A program made the position numbers and the translations under genes. From Atrichornis clamosus (Eukaryota; Chordata; Aves; Passeriformes; Menuridae), in assembly GCA_013400975.1 (NCBI GenBank), contig WBMZ01008619.1, forward strand, positions 620,001-684,000: a stretch of DNA of 64,000 bases, written 5' to 3'. Shown here in pieces: positions 12,481-22,700 of the stretch (position 1 is its first letter; every line of letters begins with the position of its first letter). The notes under the pieces are model-generated. The model did not search any database, had not been told where the DNA came from, and was given only the letters and a program-made list of their open reading frames with translations.

Positions 12481-14399
12481 TTTGCATCACGTTTTCTAAC
12501 AAATGGATGCTCAGGTGTGCTCACATCTGTTTGTGACGCATAATGATCCACCCTTTGGTCTTCACCAGCAGTGGGAATCCTCTTCCCTGTGGGGCACGTG
12601 CTGCCAACGATTATTGTCGTATTTGAATATGTTTCTTATGGAATGGATAAGAACTATGGATTTTTGCTTTGCTGTTTTCCTGACTTGAGCTTCAGCAGGG
12701 AAACTGTGCCTGTGAGACATTTAAGGATATGTTTAACATGATTAGCTGCAATTTTGACACCAATAATCTCACAAACATGATTACAGGAGAGTGTGTGGAA
12801 GTATTTTGGGATGGATAGAAGCGCTTAAGCATTTTTATGAACTCAAGCACTTTGAGGGTACAAACTGGTGTGGCACAGTATAAAACCTTTACAGCAGCTG
12901 AGTTGCTTTCCCTGTGTCATCTGTGGATTAACCACTAATGAGCTGATAAAGCTTTACACCATCCCACAGAGCCAGTTTCACTTTCTCCCTCAGTCCTCAG
13001 TGATTTGATGTCTTCTCCCTTGTAATTTTTCATACCTTGGTGCATAGCCAAAGCCATATTTTGCCTCGTAAACATCTAATAAAATCTATTGCAAATATGA
13101 TAAAAGCCAAAGAGGTCACTCTGTGTCACTGTGTGACATCAGCAGTTTGCATGGAAATATTTATGTGCTGGCATGGTTGTCATTGTCTATTTATTCTTCT
13201 TATTTTGATTTTTCTGGGGGGCATTTTGCACAGAGCTATCGAGATTATCTGTACAAACGTTTGTGATGTCACTAACAACAAATTTTTGCCTGGTGATTAT
13301 CAGGGTGTTGATATTTAATATATCAATGCACATAATGGGGCCTCGACTTTGCTGATTTTACTTCTGCAGCAGCTGTAAACTTGCACCTTCAGTCCCTGCA
13401 TTTGGCTATTTAGGTCAGACTTCCCCAGGGTTAAGAATGAGCTGCTGCATTCTCTGATACCAAACCAGTGGACACCTTTTAACATGGGCTGCAGTTGTCA
13501 GGATCAGCCCAGCCTCAAAGGAATGTTGTCTTCAGCATGGCTGAATATGATCCGACCAGTGCTCATAATATTTGGGAGGGGATTGTTAATATATAATTAT
13601 ATAAATTAATGTTTACACCTCAATATCAGCACTGGACAAGTAGCCAAAACTCTGTGGTTCCTGGAAGCCCTAATTCTGTTTGAGTAATCACATCAGGGAA
13701 AGGGAAATATTAGTGTAGAGATAACATGAATTGTTGCAGATAGATATTTAAAGCAATAGTTGAGGTGTTTTCTGGGGAAAGCTGAAGTATCTTGTTTAAT
13801 GCTGTTGAGTGGTTGTAAAGAAATGACCTCAGAGAAATCAGTTTGTTTGCAAATAATTGGCAAATAAGAAGACGTGACTGGTTTTCTGCAAATTAGTGAG
13901 AATCAGCTGAAAAGTAGTAAATAAAATGGTAGCCCCAGAGCCACAGTTTTAGCAAGACTGCTGGAATATTGCTCAATATGAACTATAATTAACTGAATTG
14001 CATTTGGCTTTACAGTTGTAAAGGAACGAAAGCAATGCAGGTGGAAAGGCAAAAGTATTTTGATCTTGATTCTGTGCCAGTGAAATCTTGTGAATATGGT
14101 CTCAAAAGTCAGAAAATGTAGGGAAAGGATATTCAGTGAAAAAGGATCAAAATGTCTCTGGAAATTGCTTGACCTAAAATCATCAATCTTAAGAAAGGAG
14201 CATGGAAAGGATCTTTAATGTCTCCTTAAGGATCTGCCCTGTGATACCACAGCCTCTCTTATATCTTGACTTTTCATTTTTCCCTTACCATTAAACGAGT
14301 TCTCTTCAGCAGGATGATTTCTCAGGATGGGAACTGAGGGATGGGACTCAGCTGGGGCAGTTTCTCAGGCTTGGCTGTGCCCAGGCTGGGTCTCAGGAG
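12481..14399. other. Intergenic DNA, no gene seen
   Basis: AT-rich in parts, notably around 13,586-13,612, where the sequence is nearly all A and T. No recognisable gene, repeat family or RNA gene. Confidence 0.6.
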
Positions 14400-14592
14400 C
14401 TGCTTCTGAGCACTGTCCTGCTCTGTGGTCACATTCCCAAGGCTGCCAGAGCTCCGGGAGCCTTTGGACAGCGCTCCCAGGGATGCACAGGGTGGGATTG
14501 TTGGGGTGTCTGTGCAGGGCCAGGAGCTGCACTGGTGATCCCTGTGCCTCCCTTCCCACTCAGGACAGTCTGTGATCCTATGATTCTATTCT
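14400..14592 (+). mobile_element. CR1 LINE fragment, 3' end, sense (second subfamily)
   Basis: It carries the segment CAAGGCTGCCAGAGCTCC, then the GGGATGCACAGGGTGGGATT segment, and ends in ATCCTATGATTCTATTC, the short direct-repeat tail typical of CR1. It is a different subfamily from the copies at 3,180 and 7,088 and pairs with the inverted copy at 16,563. The 5' boundary is approximate. Confidence 0.85.
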
Positions 14593-15833
14593 ACATGAAT
14601 TTTCTCTGATAAATACATTTCCTTCCAGTCACAAGCACTGAATACCCCTAAAATTGTTCAAGTCCAGTATCTGTTTCCCTGCTCCAAGGCAGTATTGTCA
14701 TTTATGTCTCAGATGTTGTATTCCAGCGGCTCACTGCACTCCCCTCTGAGTGTTCCTGAAATTGGCTGCACCCTGTGCGTGGCTCAGGATTCTCAGGCTC
14801 CACCGAGGGTGGTGTTAATTCACATTCAGGGCAGCTCTCACTCTCAAATATGCTGCTACAAAGCAGATTATTCCCAGGGCTGGCTGAACCAGCACAGGTA
14901 TTAAACTGGAACTAAGCCTAACTACCTGAGTTGTAACAATTGTGTCCCAAGGTAACAATGAGCATATTCTTTTTTAATTTCACTAATATTTCCCCAAACA
15001 ATTAATTGGTCTCTCTTAGGCTTTCATAGCTATCAATATATTCCTAGATTTGTTTATCTGTTATGACCTTCCACACACCTTTGAATTTCATCTCTTACAC
15101 TGCCTTGAAATCACACAAAACCACAGCAACACACTCCAGCACATTCAGCTCAGAGTTCATTTAATTTCTCCCTGTTCCTTTCATTAAAAAAAAAATCAAT
15201 TGCTATCCACATTTATCTAATGAAAGAGGGCACCGCAGGGCACAGAATCCAGCTCTGGTTCTGCTCATTAGGGATCACAACCTGGAGCTAAATTTCTGAT
15301 TAAAATACACTTTCCTTGTTCTTTCATGTTATCATTTGTTTCTGACTCAGTCGATCATTCCGTGTTTGCCACAGACGATGATTAAGGATGGGTGAGCCCA
15401 AAAAGATAAAACAAGAACAGGCCTGAACTCTTACCTGGAACTTTCCTCCTATGGCTTTTTTTTTTTTTTTTTAAGTCAGGTAAGTGGGTGGTGAATTATT
15501 GGAGAAAAATTTAAATTTTAAAAAAGTTTAAATTTTGATTCAGCAACTGTTGGTGGAAAAAATGGCATTAGCAAATGCTCCCAAAGTAAGTCCCACAGGT
15601 TGTTTTCCACAGTTTACACAGACTTTATCTTGTGTAGACTCGTGTGTATGGACAATGAAAGAAAATGTTTTGCAGTTGTTGCTGAAGAACTACTAAAGTA
15701 AGACCCAGGGAATGGTTCATAGTGTGGGGAACTGTCTTTTCCTCAGTCCCATTCTGATTTTATTGGAAAAACTGTGTTAAATCTCACAGGCAGGTTTTGG
15801 CCTTGAGTACACACTTAATTGAATTGTAAATCA
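14593..15833. other. Intergenic DNA with a T17 tract
   Basis: A run of 17 T occurs at 15,456-15,472, followed by AT-rich sequence in which TTTAAATTTT occurs twice (about 15,509-15,536). No gene recognised. Confidence 0.6.
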
Positions 15834-15967
15834 TTCTGGAATCAAAGATTATTCAGTGTCGGAGGGGACACACGAGGATCTTCCAGTCCAGCTGTAAAGC
15901 GAACGGCCCGCGTGGGGATCAAACAACCCCAGGGCAATTTCACACACAACGACTGGGGGAGAGCTGG
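15834..15967 (-). mobile_element. tRNA-Ile-derived SINE with CR1 tail, TguSINE1-like
   Basis: Read on the minus strand, the 5' part (about 15,967 to 15,903) resembles a decayed tRNA-Ile. An A-box-like CCAGCTC leads, and the B-box region reads GTTTGATCCCCACGCGGGCC, close to the tRNA-Ile T-arm and acceptor stem. The 3' part (about 15,900 to 15,834) is a CR1-type tail (GCTGGACTGGAAGATCCTCG and onward). A tRNA-Ile head fused to a CR1-X tail is the structure of TguSINE1, a SINE of passerine birds that is mobilised by CR1. This copy is diverged and presumably old. It is the best single hint that the organism is a passerine. Confidence 0.75.
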
Positions 15968-16562
15968 CACAGGCTGGGTCCAGGACCAGCTCTAGAATAT
16001 TCTGAGAATGACACACAAAAATTGGAGACCTACTCGTGACTGCATTCGACAACCCCATTGCCTCTGAGATTGGTGGCGATGCCCAGGACAAGATGTACTT
16101 TTGAGAAATCAGCACTCAAGGAGGGTCCAGTGCCGTTACCAGGAGTTAGGTAACATTTCTGACCCTCTTTCCAACTGAGGCTCATTTCTTCTCTGAGGGC
16201 ACGACTGTTATGAAACACAGCATGTCAAAAAATTAATGCAGAAATTGGAAATGAGTGTTTGTGTTTGGAAAGGACTAAAATTTGTGCCATGTGGTGGGGA
16301 AGGGAGCTTGGTGTGAGCTCAGTGATATTATTAGGCATAAGAGAAGGCACACATGGGGTCAATGTTATATAGGAAAGCCACAGCAAAGAAAATATAAGTA
16401 GCTCAATGAGCAAAAGAGCTCTACATTTTATGGTTTCCTAAAATAGGGAGTCAGAATTCCTAGGGTCAGGAATTTCCCCCATCCTTTTGTAAATGTGTGG
16501 GATTGGTTGGATCGTCCTGGTAGTGCTGTGCTTGTGAAGGAGCAAAAATGAATAAATTCTGA

Positions 16563-16826
16563 ACCACAGAGTTATAGAACATCCTGAGTAGGAAAGGAGC
16601 CACAAGGGTCATCAAGTCCAGCCCCTGTCCCTGCACAGACACCCCCACCAATCCCACCCTGTGCATCCCTGGGAGCGTTGTCCAAAGGCTCCTGGAGCTC
16701 TGGCAGCCTTGGGGCCGTGCCCATTCCCTGGGGAGCCTGGTCAGTGCCCAGCACCCTCTGGGGGAAGAACCTTTCCCTGATCTCCAGCCTGACCCTCCCT
16801 GACACAGATATCTTCTATTCCCTTGG
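16563..16826 (-). mobile_element. CR1 LINE fragment, 3' end, antisense
   Basis: On the minus strand it has the same order of segments as the copy at 14,400: CCAAGGCTGCCAGAGCTCC, the GGATGCACAGGGTGGGATTG segment and a terminal segment near 16,566. It extends further 5' than that copy, to the segment around TTTCCCCCAGAGGGTGCTG-type sequence. The two copies lie about 2 kb apart in opposite orientation, so together they form a diverged inverted pair. Confidence 0.85.
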
Positions 16827-17940
16827 AAAGTGATGTGTGAGCCCATGGAGCCTGGGAAAACCCAGGTGTGAGGAAGCTTCACATTCAGAAAGGAATATGA
16901 TCTGAAAGGCCTGGGCAATCAGTTTTTATCCTTATGAGCACCTGAGCTCATGGGTAGGATCCCGGGAGCAGTGGTTTGTGTTTTCATGTCCCTCAGAGTA
17001 AATCTTGCTTTCTAAATCGTGCTACAGAAGGGTGATTTCATCCTTTGTCCTGGAAGATAGATCTGAAAGTTAAAGATCAATATTCCCCTTTCCCCCTGTG
17101 CCACCACCCCCTCAACAAAAGAACCCAAGGGCGACTCCAGACAGCAGCGGGCTGGGGTGCAGGCAAGGGAGAGGCGGGTTTGTAGTGCCAGGTAGGAGGG
17201 AAATCGGTGTTAATGAGAATCCTTTAACTGTGATATTTTCTTTTCTTTTGGCACACGCCTCAGGTTCAAGGGTACTCGGAGACAACAAAGAGCCCTGCAG
17301 AGGTCCCAGCTGAGCGCTCTGTGTGTCACTGATAGCTCCGGGATGGGAAGCAGAGAAGCCCTGAGCCTCACAAAAGTGGCTGGGTTATCTTGACACACAA
17401 ACAGCCACGTAATCTCTCTTTATCTGATCTGAGAAGAAAGGGAATCCCTCCTGTGTTGCCCTCTTTGGGCTTTTATCTCTCCTTTTTCTTTTTTTCTTAC
17501 AAAAACTCAGGCTGTGATTCTGCTCACTTTTCTCTTGAATTCTCCACTCTCCTGCCTGCGGCTTTTCAGAGCAGGAGAGCAAAAAGGATGCAAAAGAGAT
17601 CACAAGCTTAAAAAGGTGAGAAAATGCCAGACCCTCTGTTTGTGTAAATCTGAATTTTTCAGTTGATTCCAGTAGAGTGGGGTCGATTTACACTGCCATT
17701 AAACCCATTCATTTCTGTAGGAGTTCCTAGAATTTAAACCCTCCTTGCGATTCCCCTGATTTTATGCAAGTTTGCTACTATTTCACAACGTTAAAATAAT
17801 GGGGACGAGGGGGACTAAAACTCCTGATAATGCACTCTGCTGATGCTGTAAGGAAAATATTCTCCTTTCTGAGTCACTTGCCCTGAGCTGACTTTCTTTT
17901 TGAATGGTTCAGGGGGTTTCCTTCTTTAGCCATAAATCGC
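16827..17940. other. TNC 5' flanking DNA
   Basis: About 1.1 kb directly upstream of the proximal promoter. It has C-rich (17,092-17,112) and G-rich (17,147-17,180) patches and pyrimidine-rich stretches near 17,478-17,498. No gene or repeat family recognised. Distal TNC control elements could lie here, but nothing in the sequence alone proves it. Confidence 0.5.
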
Positions 17941-17948
17941 ATGCAAAT
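17941..17948 (+). promoter_or_regulatory. Octamer motif ATGCAAAT upstream of TNC
   Basis: A perfect POU-protein octamer, about 230 bp upstream of the predicted start of transcription. A Brn-2-responsive octamer in the tenascin-C (cytotactin) promoter is described for mouse, so position and sequence fit a conserved control site. Orthology with that site is inferred. Confidence 0.55.
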
Positions 17949-17954
17949 TCTTTT

Positions 17955-18077
17955 TGTGTGTGTGTGTGTGCGGTGTATGACAGCCTGTGTGTGTGAGTGT
18001 GTGCGTGTGTGCCTTTCAGAAGCAAAGCCAGAGAGAGAGAGAGGCTGTTCCTTTAAAGCAAAACTGAAAAAAAAAAA
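17955..18077. repeat. Simple-sequence stretch in the TNC promoter: TG-, GA- and A-runs
   Basis: In order there are eight TG units at 17,955-17,970, imperfect TG/TGAG/TGCG sequence at about 17,986-18,012, seven AG units at 18,030-18,043 and a run of 11 A at 18,067-18,077. Homopolymeric dA:dT sequence is a known feature of mammalian TNC promoters. These tracts lie between the octamer and the TATA box and are expected to vary in length between individuals. Confidence 0.85.
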
Positions 18078-18135
18078 TGCCTTCAGGCGTCCTATTACAG
18101 TGGAACGAGCCAAGGATCAGGATTTGCAGCTCAGC

Positions 18136-18143
18136 TATATAAA
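18136..18143 (+). promoter_or_regulatory. TNC TATA box
   Basis: TATATAAA lies 34 bp upstream of a consensus initiator (CCAGTTT, 18,168-18,174, with A at 18,170). TNC is known to use a TATA-type promoter without a CpG island in chicken and mammals, which matches the composition here. An NF1-like half-site GCCAA is at 18,109-18,113. Confidence 0.8.
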
Positions 18144-18167
18144 CCCAGCAGAATCTGGCTGATCTGA

Positions 18168-18174
18168 CCAGTTT
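18168..18174 (+). promoter_or_regulatory. Predicted TNC initiator
   Basis: CCAGTTT fits YYANWYY exactly. The implied +1 is A18170. The 34-bp spacing from the first T of the TATA box is at the long end of normal, so the true start may lie a few bases upstream. Confidence 0.55.
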
Positions 18175-18351
18175 GCCTTGCTGTCAAAGCTCTGTGTCCT
18201 ACGCTCACACACACAGAACCAGACCACGCAACTCCGCTGAGTTTTGACAGGACGGCAACAAAGTCGGGAGCCGGGAGCTGACTTTGAACATCCTATTTTA
18301 TTTCATGGAGGCTGCTCACAGCGGGATCTAAGCTCTGTCAGAGTCTGGAAG
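18170..18351 (+). other. TNC: TNC exon 1, non-coding
   Basis: This is the 5' untranslated first exon, inferred from the TATA/initiator pair upstream and a strong donor AAG|GTAAGT at 18,349-18,357. Avian and mammalian TNC both start with a separate non-coding exon 1 followed by a long intron, and the same arrangement is seen here. It contains one upstream ORF. The 5' end rests on promoter motifs only; transcript data would fix it. Confidence 0.7.
18305..18331 (+). other. Upstream ORF in TNC exon 1 (8 codons)
   Basis: The only ATG in the predicted 5'UTR (exon 1 plus 41,763-41,892). It encodes MEAAHSGI then TAA. Its start context is weak to moderate (T at -3, G at +4), while the main start has A at -3 and G at +4. 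Leaky scanning past it is therefore expected, with at most mild damping of TNC translation. It depends on exon 1 being transcribed as inferred. Confidence 0.55.
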
Positions 18352-19631
18352 GTAAGTCTGCTTCCTTCCTGAATTAAAAAAAAATCAGGAGCTGGTCTCG
18401 CGCACAGGTTTGCAATGACCCGGTGCTCTGTCATGACCCTCCTCGCCATGACCGTCAGGTGAACAGTCAGGAATCCTGTTAGGGAATATTTCTGCATTGG
18501 AGCATGCCTGCCTTTAACTTTGTCTCTATTGTCCGATGAAATAATGTAAGAAATGTCTCAATGACATCAATCCGACCCAATGAATGAATGGAGCAGGAGT
18601 CAGCTGAATGCTGGACATCCACAGGAGTACAGACAGAAACCTGACTGACAGGAAGGGTGGAAAAGCAGATTTGGGATTTCCTCTTGGCTACTGCAGTAAT
18701 ACAAATGTTCTCCCATCCTCACTTCATGAACCAGACTAAATCCACTTGCAGTTCCTAATCCCCCCAAGTAACTCTCCTTCCCTTGCTCTTGTCTGTGACC
18801 TGATGAGAGCTCGGGCCCGTCACTCTGTTAATTTGCTGTCCCCACACTTTTTTTGCACCGAAGCTTTTATCACCTTCCTCCCTGCCCCCACTGGGCTCCA
18901 GTTTCTTTTCAAAGTCTGGTAACATTAGTCTGCAGTGGGGAGCACAGCACAAAGGAAGATTCAACTGGTATTTTATTACCAGTACTTTACTAGGTGCGTT
19001 CTGGGAGCGGGAGGGTGAAATTCTCCATCCTTACGGAAAAACAGAGACACTTGCTCTGCGCCTCAGCTCCCTGGTGCACTGAGATTTTCTGCATGACTGT
19101 GTCTGCACTTACCAGTGAGGCTCAAATTGGCTGAAAAAAAAGAGAAGCTGACTGGGAGAAGGTGAACACGCTTAGGTTCATTTAGGAGTTAAACCCACTT
19201 ACTCAAGACTTTGTGTTACATCACCTTTGCAGAGTTTTCCCTGCCTGATTTTCTGTCTGGCTACCAGGAGAGAGTTTTTGGCAGTTAACCTAAACTTCTG
19301 AAAAGTCTGTCTTCATGCTATGGAAGAGAATGAGATGTGCAGATTGAAATTGTGGTGATGTGCTGTGTTGCACAGTGGAGACCTTATAAAATTAAAGAAC
19401 ATAATAAAGATATTTATAAAATTTTTCCTCAAGAAAAAATAGAAGACAATGAGGTGGATGTGATTCTAAGTACTGGGTAAAAGTCTTGTTGTCCAGCTGT
19501 TGTGTTTGTTTTTCTCTTCTGGTTTATTTTTTAAAAATCGTATTAAATATTGGGAATTCATTTTACACAGTTCCTGATTAACGTGGGGTTTGTTTCATTG
19601 GGCTGCGTTTGTGCATTTGCCTTTTAAAGCT

Positions 19632-19728
19632 GTGAAATCACGGAATGGTTTGGGTTGGAAGGGACCTTAGAGATCACCCAGCTCCAACCCCGTGCCGTGG
19701 GCAGGGACACCTTCCACTATCCCAGGCT
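19632..19728 (-). mobile_element. CR1 LINE 3' tail fragment, antisense, intron 1
   Basis: A short piece of the last 100 bp or so of CR1. GGTTTGGGTTGGAAGGGACC, near its left end, is the reverse complement of the CR1 3' terminus, followed by the segment containing GGGCAGGGACACCTTCCACT. It lies 1.3 kb inside intron 1. Confidence 0.85.
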
Positions 19729-22700
19729 GCACAATCTTAGGGGTGCTGCAGTTCAAAATGAGGTGAACAGTGGGAACTAGGGACTTTGAATCCTAGGAAA
19801 ACTGGCAGAAAAAGGCTGTGATGTCTTTTGGGTCGTTCCTTACTGTTCTAGGGAACGCAGGAGCAAATCAAATCACGTGAATTTTGATCAAATGGAACTG
19901 TTTAGCCAAGAGGAGATAATTGGTCTGCCTGCAGTTCACCTTCTCTGGCAGGGAATTTTGAACGCGGCTGGAAGAGCTGTCAGGGTGTTCCCAGTGCAGG
20001 CGCTACACCTGTGCTCAGGGAAGGATGTGCACCTGAACTGAGCAGTGACGGGAAGGGAGTGAGAGGGGCTGCCTGCCCCACTGTCACGGACCCTGCCACA
20101 GCCACTCTCCCAAACACCAAACTGGCATTCACTTCCCGTATTTTTGGCTCATTAATTTTATCCTCCGGCTCCTTTCAGCCCAGAGAAAATTCTCTGCGAG
20201 TTCCAGTCCTTAATCCTCTAACTACAGTGACTTTATCAGTGTTTCCAGAGCTGTGCAAGGGCCAGAGGACCTGCAGATGAGAATGTCATGTCTCATTTGG
20301 AGAGAAAGCAGAAATGCTGCTAAAGAAATCTCTTCCAGGTACATGGTGGTCATAGGCATATGGAAAAGAAAACCAACCAGACCCAATCCTCCTGTTGAAA
20401 GAGTGATGCTTAATGATGTTAAAATTCACTGGGAACAGCCTTAAACACAGCCTAGAATGTGCTCCACAAATTCTGAGTAACTGTTAGCTGGAGACTTTTT
20501 GAAATCTATTCTCTTTTTTTATCCCAGCTCTTTAAAACTGGATCATTTCTCTTCAGTATTCACTCAAACTTAACTACCATGTTGCTATAACATCATTTCT
20601 AAAGGTGTTTGACATTCAGCTCAATTTTTCCTATTAGTGCTTTTAATAAAACACCTAAAAAAAGCCAAAGAGTATTCATGGGTGAAGATGTTCTGACTTG
20701 CTATTAAGAGACTGTCAAAGTTTGTTCTTGAGTATTGTCTCACTTTTTGATAAGAAAATGAGATTAAATGGCAGGGTCTCTGCTTTTTGGGACTTTCTCA
20801 TCCTTTTCAAGAGTGAAGCAGAACTGAAATGCAAATGTTCATGTGAAACAGTGATGTTGCTTTGGAGCCAGAGCTTTAACCCTTTCATTCCTCCTGGTAA
20901 AACCATTTGAAAAACTAGAGCTGCTTGGGCATTTCTGTGCCATTTTCCTGGTACAACACCACAGTACCTCTGTCCATCCGGCTTTGTAGGCTGTGCCCAG
21001 AGCTTTGAGTGGTGCTAAATGGCATTTAATTGTCCTGGGTTGTACAGTGGGTGTCTGGTGTAAATGGATGTCTTGTATTGGACAAACCCAAAGGGAGAAA
21101 CAGTCGCCTGTATCCCTTAGTGAGCCCTGGCATCCCTGGTGGAATATTGCATTTGGAAGTAAATGGTGTCTGCTTCATTATCAGCCACACATTTACCTGT
21201 CCTACCTCTGTGCCATCTATTGACACGGGAGAAATCCAGAGTGGTTAAATAATTACTCTAATTTGAAGCCAGTGGTTTGATATATTCCTCCCTGGACTCG
21301 TGCCATCACAGTCTGCTAAGCTGAAGGGCCACTGACAGTTTTAAGGTCCAGTGGCTCATAAAACTCCAGGCTTAGGAGTGGATGATTTACATCACTGAAA
21401 AGTTAGAAATCTCGGCTTTCCAACAATAAAAGGTATTTGTTTGGAACTGTGGCAGTTTGGGATATAGGGCTTTAAAACTGGGCTCTGATTTACCAACGTG
21501 CGCTTTCTCAGACTTAATTTCTGGTGTGGATTTAGCACACCCTTCTCAAAGACTGATCTCTGATCCAAGCCTGTGGTTATAAACTACAGAAGTCTGAAAC
21601 TACTGTAAAATGTAATAGCTACCCTTAGTGGTTTTAAGGAAGTTGCTGATGTAATATTGCAGAAAAAATCATTGCTGCTGAAGTAGGAAACTAAAGAAGA
21701 CAGCAATCAGAGTGAAATAAGTTGAGTAAATATTTTATCATTGCCCAGGCTCAGAAATATTCAAAACTGGTGCAAACAATTTTAGGGCCAGTAACTTATG
21801 TGTTCTGGACAGGAAACATCATAAATTGAGGTCAAGAGCTGAAAAATAAGGGATGTGTACAGATTAGTTATGAGTTTATAAGATGCAATTTAGTTCATTA
21901 AATTGCTTGATATTGAAGTGGCTTTGCTGGCCATGGCTTTGGTTGGTTTGTGTAGGGGTTTATTAGAAGTTGATGTTGGAGGGAAGGAGGGAAGAGGCTT
22001 AATAAGTGATGCTCTCTGCCACAAAGAATTTGCAATTGCAATTATTAGTTATTCAAAAAAAGTTCTCTGTGTAGTGAAGAGAAAAAAGAAGGAAGAAGGC
22101 AGTTCTTTGAGGAAAGGGACTCCTGGAAAGCAGAGGAACGAACAGCCCTGAGGGACAATCTCGAGCCGTCGCAGTTTCCACCCAACCCTGGGTTTACACA
22201 AGTGTGAAACCTCCCCTCCCTCAGTGCTCACTGTCCACTGCGTGTCCGACCCTCTGGCCAGTCTGGGCTGCAGTTAAATGCCTTCCACATGTGGGAAAAG
22301 TTAGAGACTGGGCATTCTTCCAGCTACTGAAATCCTTCAAAGCATGATGTAACTGAACGGTGCGGAATGGGCAGATTGGGAGGAGGAGTCACCAGGATCC
22401 TGCCTGACAAGGGATGGCTCTGGATCCTGCAGGAAGGGTCCGGGCACTGAAAGAAGGAATATCTGGGGATCCTTCTGCTAAAGGAGCAAAGTTTGAATAA
22501 CTTAGTGTCTGTTTTTAACATTGAATGAGTGATATATGTGCACTTATAAGTAGAATTCCCTTAAAGAAATATTTTACTGGATTTCTACTTGCCTTGTTTC
22601 TCTCTCTCCTATACACTGCCTATCTTGTTGCTGACAAAAAACATTCAAAAAACCCCCACCTATGCTTCAGTGAGTCTATCCAGATGTAGAAATTAAATAA

